Below, one piece after another: positions 38,037 to 47,586 of a DNA stretch of 64,000 nt. Source of the DNA: Bacillota bacterium (GTDB lineage: Bacteria; Bacillota; Clostridia; Lachnospirales; Lachnospiraceae); contig JAEZJW010000106.1 of NCBI GenBank assembly GCA_023415595.1, positions 1 to 64,000 on the forward strand. Reading direction: 5' to 3'. Position 1 is the first letter of the stretch. Each line of letters starts with the position of its first letter. The translations under genes were made by a program, and so were the position numbers. The notes under the pieces are model-generated. The model did not search any database, was not told where the DNA came from, and worked only from the letters and a program-made list of their open reading frames with translations.

Positions 38037-38570
38037 TTATTTCAGCCATTTAAAATTAGGGTAACGGAAGAGTGCCTTACTTTTGATCTTATCCTCATTG
38101 ACAAAAGGATTTTTCCAATACCTGGAGTCCAGAGAATCTTTCCGATTATCTCCCATCATGAAATAGGAATCTTCAGGAACAACGAAGGTAAAATTATCCG
38201 CATCTCCTTCCTCATCCCAGGGTTCCTTCACATAGGGCTCCTCCAAAGCCTCCTCGGAGTGATTAATGAAGACCTCACCGTCCTTAATGTCCACTGTCTC
38301 ACCCGGCAGTCCGATAATTCTCTTGATATAATCCACGGACTCATCATCCGGGAACGGAAATACTATGATATCTCCACGCTCCGGTTTTCCAAACAGATAA
38401 GCCAGCCGGAAGGTCAGAACCTTATCCCCCGTCATAATCGTTGTCTCCATAGAGCCGGAAGGGATTTCTTCGTTTAATATTACAAATTTATTGATTAATA
38501 TCGCAAGTAAAAATGCTGCTGCAAAGACTACCAGCCAACTGATAATCTCCTTTAGAATGCGGTTTTTCAT
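38037..38570 (-). CDS. lepB: Signal peptidase I (copy 1)
   Basis: 177 residues from ATG 38570, which has AAAAGGAGAG upstream; a longer in-frame start lacks a ribosome site. It has an N-terminal anchor helix, catalytic Ser in PSGSMETTI, Lys in DYIKRIIGLPGE and the MGDNRKDSLDSRYW block. First gene of a two-gene operon with a second signal peptidase. Two enzymes may serve the large number of exported proteins encoded in this window, but their division of labour is not known. Confidence 0.94.
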   Translation of the reverse strand: MKNRILKEIISWLVVFAAAFLLAILINKFVILNEEIPSGSMETTIMTGDKVLTFRLAYLFGKPERGDIIVFPFPDDESVDYIKRIIGLPGETVDIKDGEVFINHSEEALEEPYVKEPWDEEGDADNFTFVVPEDSYFMMGDNRKDSLDSRYWKNPFVNEDKIKSKALFRYPNFKWLK

Positions 38571-38734
38571 GGTATGCTCTCCTTTTAAGGTCAAACGTAA
38601 TACGTTATCATCAATTATAACTTTATCAGTTACATTTGTAAACCCTCCGTAATTAAAAGCCACGAAACATTAGCAGAACAATCGCCCGATATGCGAATAC
38701 ATTATATAGAAGTGAATCCTTTGGAGGAAATGCT

Positions 38735-39550
38735 ATGGGTTATTATATACCAGTAGAGTCAAATGTTAATTTGTTCGTAGAGGATCTGAACCCCGATTGT
38801 AAGAATGTGCTTGTATTCTTACATGGATGGCCGGGAAGTCATGAATTATTCGAGTATCAATTCAATGTACTGCCGGAATTAGGTTACCGGTGCATCGGCA
38901 TAGATCAGAGAGGCTTCGGCAAATCCGATAAGCCTTATCATGGATATGATTATGACCGGTTATCAGATGATGTACGGTGTGTTATGGAGGCACTGGACTT
39001 AAACAATGTTACCTTAATTGGGCATTCCACGGGAGGGGCGATTGCTGTCCGCTATATGGCAAGACACAGGGGTTATGGAATATCGAAGCTGGTGCTTTGT
39101 GCCACTCCGGCTCCAAGCTTAATTATGAGGCCTAATTTTCCTTACGGCCAAACCGAACAGTCCATATTGGATATGATCAGGAACTCATATGAAGACCGTC
39201 CGAATATGCTAATGAGCTTTGGTAATAACTTCTTCTATCAGCATATCAGTACTGCGTTTAACCAATGGTTTTTCTATCTGGGTTTGCAGGCTGCCGGATG
39301 GTCTACGGTTGCGGTTGAGAAGACCTGGATCCGGGAGGTATTATTCGAAGACTTGGAAACCATCCGGGTTCCGACCCTAATACTCCACGGAATTCATGAT
39401 AAGGTCGTTCTGCCGCCCTTAGGGGAGATTCAGCATAAGCTTATACGGGATTCAAAACTAGTCCGCTTCCAATTCAGCGGTCATGGGTTGTTCTATGATG
39501 AGAAGGATAAATTCAATGAAGAGCTGTGCTGCTTCGCTGGGAAGGGCTGA
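38735..39550 (+). CDS. Alpha/beta-fold hydrolase
   Basis: 271 residues. Oxyanion region HGWPGS, then DQRGFGKSDKP, nucleophile elbow GHSTGG (Ser), acid in LHGIHDKVV and His in FSGHGLFY complete the triad. Resembles haloperoxidase and epoxide-hydrolase-type esterases. No signal peptide, so cytoplasmic. Substrate unknown. The ribosome site TTTGGAGG precedes the ATG. Divergent from the signal peptidase operon. Confidence 0.88.
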   Translation: MGYYIPVESNVNLFVEDLNPDCKNVLVFLHGWPGSHELFEYQFNVLPELGYRCIGIDQRGFGKSDKPYHGYDYDRLSDDVRCVMEALDLNNVTLIGHSTGGAIAVRYMARHRGYGISKLVLCATPAPSLIMRPNFPYGQTEQSILDMIRNSYEDRPNMLMSFGNNFFYQHISTAFNQWFFYLGLQAAGWSTVAVEKTWIREVLFEDLETIRVPTLILHGIHDKVVLPPLGEIQHKLIRDSKLVRFQFSGHGLFYDEKDKFNEELCCFAGKG

Positions 39551-39647
39551 ATGGATTGCAGTTAATAAGGAATGCATCCCGGCAAGTCTTCATTAATCAT
39601 GTATTCAAAAATATCAACTTCGCACATTTATGAATCATGTAATAGAA

Positions 39648-39712
39648 AGGGGAGTCACAGGTTCCCATGCATACATTATGTATGTATGAGAGCCTGAGTC
39701 TCCCCTCTTTCC
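39648..39712 (+). terminator. Terminator after the alpha/beta hydrolase
   Basis: AGGGGAG (39648) pairs with CTCCCCT (39700-39706), with an inner CATGCATACAT/ATGTATGTATG stem, then CTTTCCC. Confidence 0.75.
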
Positions 39713-39824
39713 CTTACCTTAATGAAAGCTATACTATCCTCAAGTGTCGTCATATCTTCTTTTTATCATAACATTACCAGCCTAGCAGCACATATACTTA
39801 TTGTTAAAGTATGCTTTAATTTTC

Positions 39825-41579
39825 TCAATATAGTGGTATATCCGGGCTTAGGACAACTCCCCAGAAGGCAGGCTTCTGCAGCAGGTATTGGTCAAACAGC
39901 AGAGGATAGCTGGGCTGCCCGGGCTTACTCAGCCAGGAGATATCATCCGACAGACCCCAGAAGGTGATATTGGTGATATCCGCAGTCCCGGTTTCATCCA
40001 GGTTCTTAAATATCGTAAATAATCTCTTATACCTTTTCGCCTGCCTTAGGTAAGCTTCTTCTGTGTTCTCATTCATCCCCATATCCAGCTCGGTAATCTG
40101 AAGCTCCAGCCCTAATTCACCGTATTTGCGGATCGAGGCTTCGATATCCATAAGGGAAGGCGAATCTATACTGATATGAGTCTGAAGGCCGATACCATCG
40201 ATCAGACCCTTTTCCTTCAGCCCTTCCGCCAGCTTCCGTATGGAAAGCACTCTCGCAGAATCCTCGGTATTATAATCGTTATAGAATAGTTTAATTTCAG
40301 GCCCCGCATATTTTCTTGCATATTCAAAGGCTTTCTCTACGAATTCCGGTCCAATTACCTGATACCAGAGGCTGTCTTTGGAACGGAAGCCATCCTCCTG
40401 CCCATCACCGGGATTAATCGCTTCATTCACCACGTCCCAGGCATAGAATACACCGGGGTAATTCGTATCTGTATACTCGAGTACCTGCCTGATGTAGTTC
40501 TCCATTCGCTTCAGCATCAGCTCCTTACTTACAAAAGGTGCGTCCGGAGCGTCGGAATAACCTTCCGTGAAGAACCATCTCGGAGTCTGGCTATGCCATA
40601 CGAGGGTATGACCCCTAAGCATAATTCCATTTTCCTTCGCAAAATCCAGAATTGGCTTCGCCCTGTCAAATTTTACTGCAGGGTTATCATCATATTTCGG
40701 ATCGGAGATACAGGTCATACGGTCCAGGACAAAATCAGGCTTTAATTCATTACCGGGAGTGATACTGTTAAATTGTTCCTTAATCAGGCTTTTACGTAAT
40801 TCTGATATCTCATTGACCGTAACGGCAACACCCATACTGAAGCGATCCTGATAAACCTCCTTAAGAGCAGGAATCTCCTCTCCTGGATTTACGGAAGAAG
40901 CTTCTTCCATGATGAAAAAACTGTCCACATAGAAATCTATGAGTTCTCCATCTGCTGCGCCTGTCTCGAAATAAACTTCTGCACTGGCGGTTCCGGCAGG
41001 AATGATAATGTTACCGGTAATATCGGTCCATTCCCCCTTCTTAGCCACAGCGGATGCGAAGTTTAAGTAATCGCTGTTATTCTTCTCCAACTTACAATCA
41101 AACTGCACAGTATCCGGGCCATTCTCATAGAACACTTTCGCTTTCACGATATACTTCTCGTTAAATACCAGAAGCTTGGTAAGATCTACAATAGCGCCGT
41201 TCCAGAGATCTGTTCTTCCGCTGACAAACAGGGAGCCTGTTCCATCTCCTGCTTTATCCGTCACGATTTCCGCTTTAGCGGATCCTCTTCCTGTGAATTC
41301 CGTCTGTCCATCCTCAAAGTCCTCTGAATAGATAACTTCTTCAACTACTTCAACCGTTCCATAGGTTGCTGCATAACCGACCGGTTTTGCTTCACCGTTC
41401 TGCTCCACTACCTCTTCCTTCACTTCCGGCGCCTTCGTCGGCTCTGCTGCCTGTCCATCCTTCTTAGGTGTATCCGTAACAAAAGGACTTGCCTCCTTCT
41501 TGTCCCCCTTACAGCCGGTAAGTAACATCGACATTGCCAGTAAGACTGACAAGCCGATTATGGTAATGCGTTTTTTCAT
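39825..41579 (-). CDS. GH10 endo-1,4-beta-xylanase lipoprotein with carbohydrate-binding module
   Basis: 584 residues. A lipoprotein signal peptide ends in LLTGC, so the enzyme should be anchored outside the cell. A linker rich in Pro, Lys and Glu (residues about 28-75) is followed by a CBM4_9-like beta domain (about residues 85-230) and a GH10 catalytic domain. The acid/base Glu is in WDVVNEAINP and the nucleophile Glu in LQITELDMG; HTLVWHSQTP also marks the family. It cleaves the xylan backbone. The ribosome site (AAGGAGG) is only two bases from ATG, and short upstream frames lie in the leader. Confidence 0.94.
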   Translation of the reverse strand: MKKRITIIGLSVLLAMSMLLTGCKGDKKEASPFVTDTPKKDGQAAEPTKAPEVKEEVVEQNGEAKPVGYAATYGTVEVVEEVIYSEDFEDGQTEFTGRGSAKAEIVTDKAGDGTGSLFVSGRTDLWNGAIVDLTKLLVFNEKYIVKAKVFYENGPDTVQFDCKLEKNNSDYLNFASAVAKKGEWTDITGNIIIPAGTASAEVYFETGAADGELIDFYVDSFFIMEEASSVNPGEEIPALKEVYQDRFSMGVAVTVNEISELRKSLIKEQFNSITPGNELKPDFVLDRMTCISDPKYDDNPAVKFDRAKPILDFAKENGIMLRGHTLVWHSQTPRWFFTEGYSDAPDAPFVSKELMLKRMENYIRQVLEYTDTNYPGVFYAWDVVNEAINPGDGQEDGFRSKDSLWYQVIGPEFVEKAFEYARKYAGPEIKLFYNDYNTEDSARVLSIRKLAEGLKEKGLIDGIGLQTHISIDSPSLMDIEASIRKYGELGLELQITELDMGMNENTEEAYLRQAKRYKRLFTIFKNLDETGTADITNITFWGLSDDISWLSKPGQPSYPLLFDQYLLQKPAFWGVVLSPDIPLY

Positions 41580-41620
41580 CTCCTCCTTCGGGATTTACGT
41601 TCCCCTGCACAGGGAAACAC
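41576..41620 (-). CDS. Possible 14-residue leader frame overlapping the xylanase start
   Basis: GTG at 41618-41620 is preceded by AAAGGAG eight bases upstream and runs 14 codons to a TGA that overlaps the xylanase ATG (ATGA). Its last codons contain the xylanase ribosome site, so translation of the two would be coupled. It may be only the leader sequence itself. Confidence 0.3.
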   Translation of the reverse strand: MFPCAGERKSRRRR

Positions 41621-41636
41621 TCCTCCCTCTCCTTTC

Positions 41637-41675
41637 TTAGTAAGCATTGACCACATTCCTGATGCCTGAAATCAT
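41637..41675 (-). CDS. Possible 12-residue leader peptide upstream of the xylanase
   Basis: ATG at 41675 follows GAGGAGAAGGAT, a strong ribosome site, and the frame gives MISGIRNVVNAY before TAA, 18 bases ahead of the next short frame. Too short for a known family. Its strong start site and position in the xylanase leader are the only support. Confidence 0.3.
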   Translation of the reverse strand: MISGIRNVVNAY

Positions 41676-41775
41676 ATCCTTCTCCTCTATGTAAGCATCG
41701 ATACATGCATTACAACATGGTTATATATTACCATATTTTATAAGAAGTCACAACCGGAAGAGACTTTGCTTCGCA

Positions 41776-41838
41776 AATAAAAAAGCTGTAACAGGAGCTG
41801 AGGATATTCCTGATCCTGAGGTCTCCCTGTTACAGCTT
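41776..41838 (-). terminator. Terminator of the LysM-GH18 gene
   Basis: On the minus strand AAGCTGTAACAGG pairs with CCTGTTACAGCTT, followed by TTTTTT. It lies just after the LysM-GH18 stop. Confidence 0.88.
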
Positions 41839-41883
41839 ACTATCTCTATAGGAATTGTTTCAAACTCGCTTTCTTTAGGTTTA

Positions 41884-43173
41884 TCACAGCTCAATCTTAT
41901 CTACCGTAAATAATTGATTAATAATCATCGTTAAGGCTGGGAAGAAATCCATGATCTGCCAGATTCCTGCTCCACGGAGAGTGTATTCCGGGATCAGACG
42001 GAGTTTTGCGTCCATGCTCCTGGCATCATCGAACCATACCACATGCGCCACTCCCTCGGCATTGGTATAGTTATAGAATGGAGCTTGGGCCTGCTCATCA
42101 AACTGGATCACCACTCTATACTGCGCTGCTCTCTCAATTGCCTCCTGATTGCTGATAGATTCGGCTGCGGTTTCGCCTCTGACGAAGGGAAGAGGCCAAT
42201 CATATGCGTAATTAGGTATCCCCATCAGGATCTTCTCCCTGGGTATCACACTGACTCCATAATCCAAGACTCTTCGTACATTATTCAGGGGAGAGGTTGC
42301 CATAGGCGGCCCATAGGTATAGCCCCATTCATAGGTCATCAGCAGGACAATATCGGCTACTGCTCCGATTGTAGGATAATCATGGGCTTCGTAAAGCAAG
42401 CCGGTCATCTCACCGGAGGTCTTCGGAACCAACGCAACCAGGGTGAGGAGGCCCAAAGGCCGCAGTCTGTTAGCTACAGCGGTAATAAAATTTAGAAAGT
42501 TCTGTTTGTCTTCCGGAGGGATGAATTCAAAATCAATATCGAGTCCCTGATAGCCCTTTGCCTGCATCGTCTCTACGATATTTTCAATCAAAGCGGCCTG
42601 GCCTTCCGGATTCACAAACATATCATGGGCAATCTGACTATTGAATTCCAAATTGGCCGTCATCGGAGCAAGAATCATGATTGAGCCTACTCCTGCCGTT
42701 TTTGCCTGAGCAATCAACGCTTCGTCATCGATAGGCACCAGCTCTCCCTCAGGAGTAAAGCCATAAGTAAATAAAGACAAATAAGTAAGGAAAGGCAGAG
42801 TCTTGCTTAAGGTATCCTTGTTTATAAAGGGGTACGCATATCCGGTGATCAGGGCGGTATCAATCACTCCTTCGTCCCGAAAGCGGATGACCAGTGTTTC
42901 ACCGGGAACAATAGCACTCGGAACAGCAGCCCAGGGATTATTCTGCAGAAGCTTTAAAACTGTTATATCATATTGCTGTGCAATCCCGCTTAGGGTTTCA
43001 CCCTCTACAATCGTATGGACAACCTCTGGAACTCTTACGATGATACTCTGTCCGACCACCAGATTATCCGGATTAGGCAATTCATTATCTACAATCAGCC
43101 TTTCCGCGGTAACGCCGAACTGCCGGGCGATTGATCCGATGGTATCTCCCTGTTTTATAACATAAATAGTCAT
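41884..43173 (-). CDS. LysM-GH18 glycosidase (YaaH-like spore germination protein)
   Basis: 429 residues from ATG 43173; an upstream in-frame ATG has no ribosome site. Two LysM domains lie at the N-terminus (IYVIKQGDTIGSIARQF and VHTIVEGETLSGIAQQY). A GH18 domain follows with the catalytic DxDxE pattern in GLDIDFEFIPP. YaaH-type proteins are placed on the spore or cell wall and cleave N-acetylglucosamine linkages. No signal peptide is seen, which is usual for spore-targeted YaaH. Nearby SleB-like and LysM genes support a spore/cell-wall context. Confidence 0.9.
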   Translation of the reverse strand: MTIYVIKQGDTIGSIARQFGVTAERLIVDNELPNPDNLVVGQSIIVRVPEVVHTIVEGETLSGIAQQYDITVLKLLQNNPWAAVPSAIVPGETLVIRFRDEGVIDTALITGYAYPFINKDTLSKTLPFLTYLSLFTYGFTPEGELVPIDDEALIAQAKTAGVGSIMILAPMTANLEFNSQIAHDMFVNPEGQAALIENIVETMQAKGYQGLDIDFEFIPPEDKQNFLNFITAVANRLRPLGLLTLVALVPKTSGEMTGLLYEAHDYPTIGAVADIVLLMTYEWGYTYGPPMATSPLNNVRRVLDYGVSVIPREKILMGIPNYAYDWPLPFVRGETAAESISNQEAIERAAQYRVVIQFDEQAQAPFYNYTNAEGVAHVVWFDDARSMDAKLRLIPEYTLRGAGIWQIMDFFPALTMIINQLFTVDKIEL

Positions 43174-43318
43174 ACTCCATGCATCCTTCAGCGAATAAAA
43201 CTTCATTAACTATAATATGCTGTATCTGGAAGATGGTGAAATATGCCCAGCCCGTCTGTTGCACAAAAAAGCATCATAGCGTATAATACTGATAGCAGAT
43301 ATAGGAAGGATGAACGAT

Positions 43319-43846
43319 ATGAATAATTATAAGGTAGTGGCTCCTGAGCTTTTAAGGAAGAATCCGTTTCAGATGATCGGGAAGGATTGGATGCTGATTA
43401 CAGCAGGAAATGATGAGAAGGTAAATACAATGACAGCCTCCTGGGGTGGTCTGGGGGTAATGTATGGTAAAAATGTTGCTTATATTGTGATCCGGCCCCA
43501 GCGTTATACCAAGGAGTTCGTGGATCAGGAAGAGACCTTTTCCTTATGCTTCTTCGATAAAGGTTATAGGAAAACCATGAACTACCTGGGTACAGTATCC
43601 GGCAGGAATGAAGATAAAATCACTAAGTCAAAATTAACTGTTGTAAGATATGGCGATACGCCGTACTTTGATGAGGCCAGACTGGTATTCATCTGCAAGA
43701 AGCTCTTCAAACAGGCATTGAATCCTGATGGACTGCTTTATGAACAGCTGAAACATACCTGGTATCCGGGCGGCGATAATCACACCCTGTATATCGCAGA
43801 GATTACGGATGTTCTTCAGATCCGCGGATCCTCCGTATCAGAATAG
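43319..43846 (+). CDS. Flavin reductase-like FMN-binding protein
   Basis: 175 residues from ATG 43319, which has AGGAAGG nine bases upstream; an ATG three codons earlier abuts that site. The segment NTMTASWGGLGVMYGKNVAYI then RPQRYTKEFV matches the flavin reductase/split-barrel FMN family. A cytoplasmic oxidoreductase; substrate unknown. Monocistronic. The gap to the next gene contains a short AT-rich inverted repeat that may act as terminator. Confidence 0.85.
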   Translation: MNNYKVVAPELLRKNPFQMIGKDWMLITAGNDEKVNTMTASWGGLGVMYGKNVAYIVIRPQRYTKEFVDQEETFSLCFFDKGYRKTMNYLGTVSGRNEDKITKSKLTVVRYGDTPYFDEARLVFICKKLFKQALNPDGLLYEQLKHTWYPGGDNHTLYIAEITDVLQIRGSSVSE

Positions 43847-43980
43847 TATGCCAAGTAAACAAGAGGGACAGTAAGTTGCCTCCTGTTATTATTATGAATA
43901 CAGAAGGCATTATGAGATCGCTATTGCGATTATCATAATGCCTTTATTGTTAAACCATGTTTTAATTTCACTACAATTAA

Positions 43981-44460
43981 CTATTCCGTTATACTCCAGT
44001 CCTTACACACATCCACCCATTTCGTGCAGTTGCTGTAGCGTTCCAGCTCATCACAGGTCAGCTCAATCGCCGAATTACTGCTGCCACAGGCCGGGTATAC
44101 GGTTGCAAATCTCTTCATGGAGAGATCCAGATAGACCGGTATCTCCTGTGCTAATCCGAAGGGACATACTCCACCGGGGGCATAACCGATCTTCTGCAAT
44201 ACCTCGTCGTAGGAAAGCATTCTCGCCTTATATCCGTATTCCTGCTTGAATTTGCCATTGTCGATCTTAGCGTCCCCGGCTGCAACAATCACCATAGCAC
44301 CATCACCGTTCTGGAAGGACAGCGTCTTGGCAATCCTGCTGGGCTCTACCCCGACAGCAAGTGCCGCCATCTCAACCGTAGCACTGGAGGTTTCGAATTC
44401 CATGACATCCTGATCTCTTCCCCATTGTTTCAGATATTCCCGTACTTTATCCACAGACAT
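43981..44460 (-). CDS. YbaK/EbsC-family aminoacyl-tRNA deacylase
   Basis: 159 residues. Homologues remove misacylated amino acids from tRNA, often Cys or Ala from tRNA-Pro. Family segments visible: RIAKTLSF, AAGDAKIDNGKFK and GGVCPFGLAQ. A ribosome site GGAGAG precedes the ATG. Exact specificity cannot be fixed. It is followed 45 bases upstream by the CoiA-like gene in the same direction, possibly co-transcribed. Confidence 0.88.
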   Translation of the reverse strand: MSVDKVREYLKQWGRDQDVMEFETSSATVEMAALAVGVEPSRIAKTLSFQNGDGAMVIVAAGDAKIDNGKFKQEYGYKARMLSYDEVLQKIGYAPGGVCPFGLAQEIPVYLDLSMKRFATVYPACGSSNSAIELTCDELERYSNCTKWVDVCKDWSITE

Positions 44461-44505
44461 AGTGTTTCTCTCCTATTCATTGTATTTATATGAATTTTTA
44501 TAGTT

Positions 44506-45522
44506 TCATTCCCGGATATCCATAATCGCATCATAGTACTTCTTTGAGACCAGATGACCATTTCCCTCTTCTATCAGCTTTCGGCATTTCTCAAGTAGCT
44601 TAGGATCCAACCCATCTATTTGAGAAGTCTTCCCCATTTCAGGAAGGTACTGCCCTCTCATCTCATCCATTTTATACTTCTGTTCCAGGCGGTACTGTTC
44701 CTCTAATCTAAGCTGTTTGTCCCGCTCCTCTCGATATTGTTCCTTAAGCTTACTCTTTATTTCCTGCTCGCGCTGATACTGCTGTCTTTCTTCTTCTATG
44801 CTAAGGTTTAATTTCTCACATTCTTCCCTAAAATCACAGTCCATCCAACCATCAGACATCAGAGTAAGCTCGCGGATCGGATAGCTCTTCCTACATAGTT
44901 TGAATTTACGCTGCTTGCCGATTCTGTAGCTTATACTCTTCTTAAGTATCAGCCGTTCTCTCTCCGTATCCAGCAGTACTACATACCCCATGGCATTCTG
45001 CAGCAGATTCTGATACCAATCCAGCTGCTTACTTTCTTTGTCCAGTCTTACGCCCAGGACATAGATTCTAAGAAGCTTCTCCCCCTGATAATAGGCATCC
45101 CGCTCAAGGAATTTCTCCAGGCTGTTATTTTGGAGCCGGTAATCCACAGCGATATTTCTTCCGCCTCCGGTCATGACATATAGGGTACTGAACATTCCGT
45201 TCTTCATCCGATACCTCGCCATAACCTCCCCCTCCGGAAAGCTTTGCTTCAGAAGGGAATACAGTAGCCTCTTCCCCTTCTTCAGCTCTTCGGACTCCTG
45301 TCCGCTGCCATAATCACAGACCGCCAAATCATAGTGGGCAAAATAAGGTTCCTTAATCTGACCGGCTGCCAGATAAACAGGGGCACCGCATTCCGTGCAG
45401 ATAAATTTCCGCTCTGCTGCTGCCTGTTTCCATTCCAGGACCAGCTCCTCTATATAATAACCGTCCGCACCCTTAAGGTCAAAGGTACAGATTGTCTTCC
45501 CATCATAAATGCTATTCTCCAT
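44506..45522 (-). CDS. CoiA-like protein with long coiled coil
   Basis: 338 residues. The N-terminal segment FICTECGAPVYLAAGQIKEP then YFAHYD is a zinc-finger-like part resembling the CoiA competence protein. A central nuclease-like domain may follow (NIAVDYRLQNN). Residues about 230-290 form a strongly charged coiled coil rich in Glu, Gln and Arg. The C-terminus ends with LLEKCRKLIEEGNG. CoiA takes part in recombination of taken-up DNA, but this match is partial and based on memory of the motif. Confidence 0.6.
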   Translation of the reverse strand: MENSIYDGKTICTFDLKGADGYYIEELVLEWKQAAAERKFICTECGAPVYLAAGQIKEPYFAHYDLAVCDYGSGQESEELKKGKRLLYSLLKQSFPEGEVMARYRMKNGMFSTLYVMTGGGRNIAVDYRLQNNSLEKFLERDAYYQGEKLLRIYVLGVRLDKESKQLDWYQNLLQNAMGYVVLLDTERERLILKKSISYRIGKQRKFKLCRKSYPIRELTLMSDGWMDCDFREECEKLNLSIEEERQQYQREQEIKSKLKEQYREERDKQLRLEEQYRLEQKYKMDEMRGQYLPEMGKTSQIDGLDPKLLEKCRKLIEEGNGHLVSKKYYDAIMDIRE

Positions 45523-45713
45523 AACCGGATACCCCTTCCCCCTATGGTAACAGTATTATGCAGTATTGATCATGTCTTCCTGTCCAACCAACAATATTAT
45601 ATAGAATTTATGTATATTAATCAATTATAATTGAACCTACGGAAAAGGATTAGTCGCTTTCACACGCGGGCCGGATATATCATCCGTGCCTGTCCACTAT
45701 GGAAGGAGACCAT

Positions 45714-46478
45714 ATGAGATTACACAATAAGATCAAAACTGCTGCCGCAGTGACATTAATGTCCCTAATGCTAATTACCTCAACCGCTCTTGCTGCTGAT
45801 TATAAGGTAGTGCCGAATGACACGCTCTACTCGATCAGCCGCCTGTTCAGCACTACATCCACTAAGCTGATGGCAGACAATAATCTCACCAACGCTACGA
45901 TATACCCCGGACAGATCATCGATGTACCTGCAACGGTTTATACCGTGAAGTCAGGGGATACCCTTTACCAGATTGCACAGAGAAACGGCATCTCATTCTA
46001 TAACCTGAAAAAGGCTAATAATGAATGGGACAACCTGATCTATCCAGGGCAGAAATTACTTCTTCCGGGAGTAAAGCCCTCCGAAGCAACAACCAAGGAA
46101 GCCGTAATCCCTTACACCAACGCTGAGGTTGACTTGCTTGCAAGACTGATCTCTGCCGAAGCCAAGGGTGAACCCTACGAAGCCATGGTTGCGGTAGGCG
46201 GCGTAGTTGTAAACCGTGTACAGAGCTCTGCATGGCCGAATACGATTACTGACGTAATCAATCATGTATCCGGCGGGTATTATCAGTTCACACCGGTGAA
46301 GAGTGGCGCCATCAAGAATCCCGCTACTGCGGATGCGACTCGTGCGGCCAAGGAAGTCCTCTATGGTGCAGATACTAGTAAGGGTGCACTATTCTTCTTC
46401 GACAAGACCTCCACGAACCAGTGGCTGTGGTCTAAGCCCATCACTGCGAGAATAGGTAATATGGTATTCGCAAAATAA
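45714..46478 (+). CDS. LysM-containing cell-wall hydrolase (SleB-type, spore cortex-lytic)
   Basis: 254 residues from ATG 45714, with GGAAGGAGA upstream. A signal peptide ends after TSTALA. Two LysM domains follow (YKVVPNDTLYSISRLF and YTVKSGDTLYQIAQRN). The C-terminal hydrolase_2/SleB domain has the catalytic Glu in LISAEAKGEP and GGVVVNRV. Members cleave the peptidoglycan of the spore cortex. The gene is alone and closed by a terminator. Confidence 0.9.
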   Translation: MRLHNKIKTAAAVTLMSLMLITSTALAADYKVVPNDTLYSISRLFSTTSTKLMADNNLTNATIYPGQIIDVPATVYTVKSGDTLYQIAQRNGISFYNLKKANNEWDNLIYPGQKLLLPGVKPSEATTKEAVIPYTNAEVDLLARLISAEAKGEPYEAMVAVGGVVVNRVQSSAWPNTITDVINHVSGGYYQFTPVKSGAIKNPATADATRAAKEVLYGADTSKGALFFFDKTSTNQWLWSKPITARIGNMVFAK

Positions 46479-46533
46479 TTGCCCTAGAATCCTATACAAG
46501 CATTCATTCGCTGAAGAAAATATAAATGAATAA

Positions 46534-46591
46534 AAAATAGCCCTTGAACCGTCAGGAAGCATCAGCTTCCGGACTGATCCGGGGCTATTTT
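46534..46591 (+). terminator. Terminator after the SleB-type gene
   Basis: AAAATAGCCC (46534-46543) pairs with GGGGCTATTTT (46581-46591), with an inner GGAAGC/GCTTCC stem. Confidence 0.85.
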
Positions 46592-46660
46592 AATGTTCGG
46601 TTGTGCTGCTAAATATTCAGCAGGAACCATATGTATTCTGAGTTACCTGGACGTTCACAT

Positions 46661-47275
46661 TCAAACAAACAAGCTTGATTTTAAGTCCACTTCGCCATCA
46701 TGCCTATTCAGATGGAACGTCAGCTCGAAGATACCAAGGATGGCATCCACCACCTTATGACATAGGTAATGAATATACTGGATATCAATCTTCACTTCCT
46801 TTAGTGCCTTGCGATATTCCCTATGAGTTCTCAGAATGAAGCGTTCTATCTCCTCAATACTATGTGAAACACCATACTTCTCTCTGTTTCTTAGGGCTGC
46901 TTCATGATGATTATAGGCTTTCATCATGTGCTTCAGCTCTTTCTCATAGGTAATATGTTCTGTCATCGATCCGGTAAATTCAAGATTGTGCGGATAGGTG
47001 CAGTAATCAGCCAGGTAATGGGTGATCACACCCAGATGTCTGGCATAATAGCCACTGATTCCCTTATTCACATCATAATCTACGGTTACTTTTCTGATCT
47101 CTTCAATCAGTATGCCAAAGGTTTCGTCAATTGTATGTTTCTTCGTTAAGAAGGACGGCTTCAGGTCGGGCAGAATGCTTCCGAGGTAGAAGGCCTTCTT
47201 ATGCTCGCTCAGATCCTGCATCTTCATATTTGTAAGAAGAAGCTTCGCGAGTGATAAATGTGATTTCTTTCTCAA
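46661..47275 (-). CDS. Zinc-dependent phospholipase C-family protein
   Basis: 204 residues starting at TTG 47275, which follows CAGGAGGAAAGA. It has the metal-ligand pattern of this family: HLSLAKLLL, FYLGSILPDLKPSF, then GVITHYLADYCTYPHN (His and Asp ligands) and later NHHEA. No signal peptide is seen, so the protein may be cytoplasmic, unlike secreted phospholipase C toxins. Substrate unknown. Divergent from the CNNM gene. Confidence 0.82.
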   Translation of the reverse strand: MRKKSHLSLAKLLLTNMKMQDLSEHKKAFYLGSILPDLKPSFLTKKHTIDETFGILIEEIRKVTVDYDVNKGISGYYARHLGVITHYLADYCTYPHNLEFTGSMTEHITYEKELKHMMKAYNHHEAALRNREKYGVSHSIEEIERFILRTHREYRKALKEVKIDIQYIHYLCHKVVDAILGIFELTFHLNRHDGEVDLKSSLFV

Positions 47276-47586
47276 TCTTTCCTCCTGGTGGTATAGGAGG
47301 CAAGTTCAGAGTATCTTGTTACTTTTCACCTGCCATTTTAGACAGAACCGGGGAAGTACTGTCTGAATATTATGCTACGGGCAAAATCATACACCTAAAT
47401 GGATGGATTCACAATAGTATTTATTCATACTTCTTCTAGCATTATTTTAAGGATACGGGATAGGAAGGCCGTAAAATGCCGCAAAAACGGGCACATCCGC
47501 TTGCTGCTTCGGAAAGATTGATCATGAATATATTTATAAATAATGCGTAAACAAATGCGAAATAATTATAAAATAATGCCAGAATC

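Noticed and set aside
41509..41706. 65-codon frame overlapping the xylanase signal peptide
   Set aside because: It overlaps the lipoprotein start in another frame without good start signals; the two shorter leader frames with ribosome sites explain the region better.
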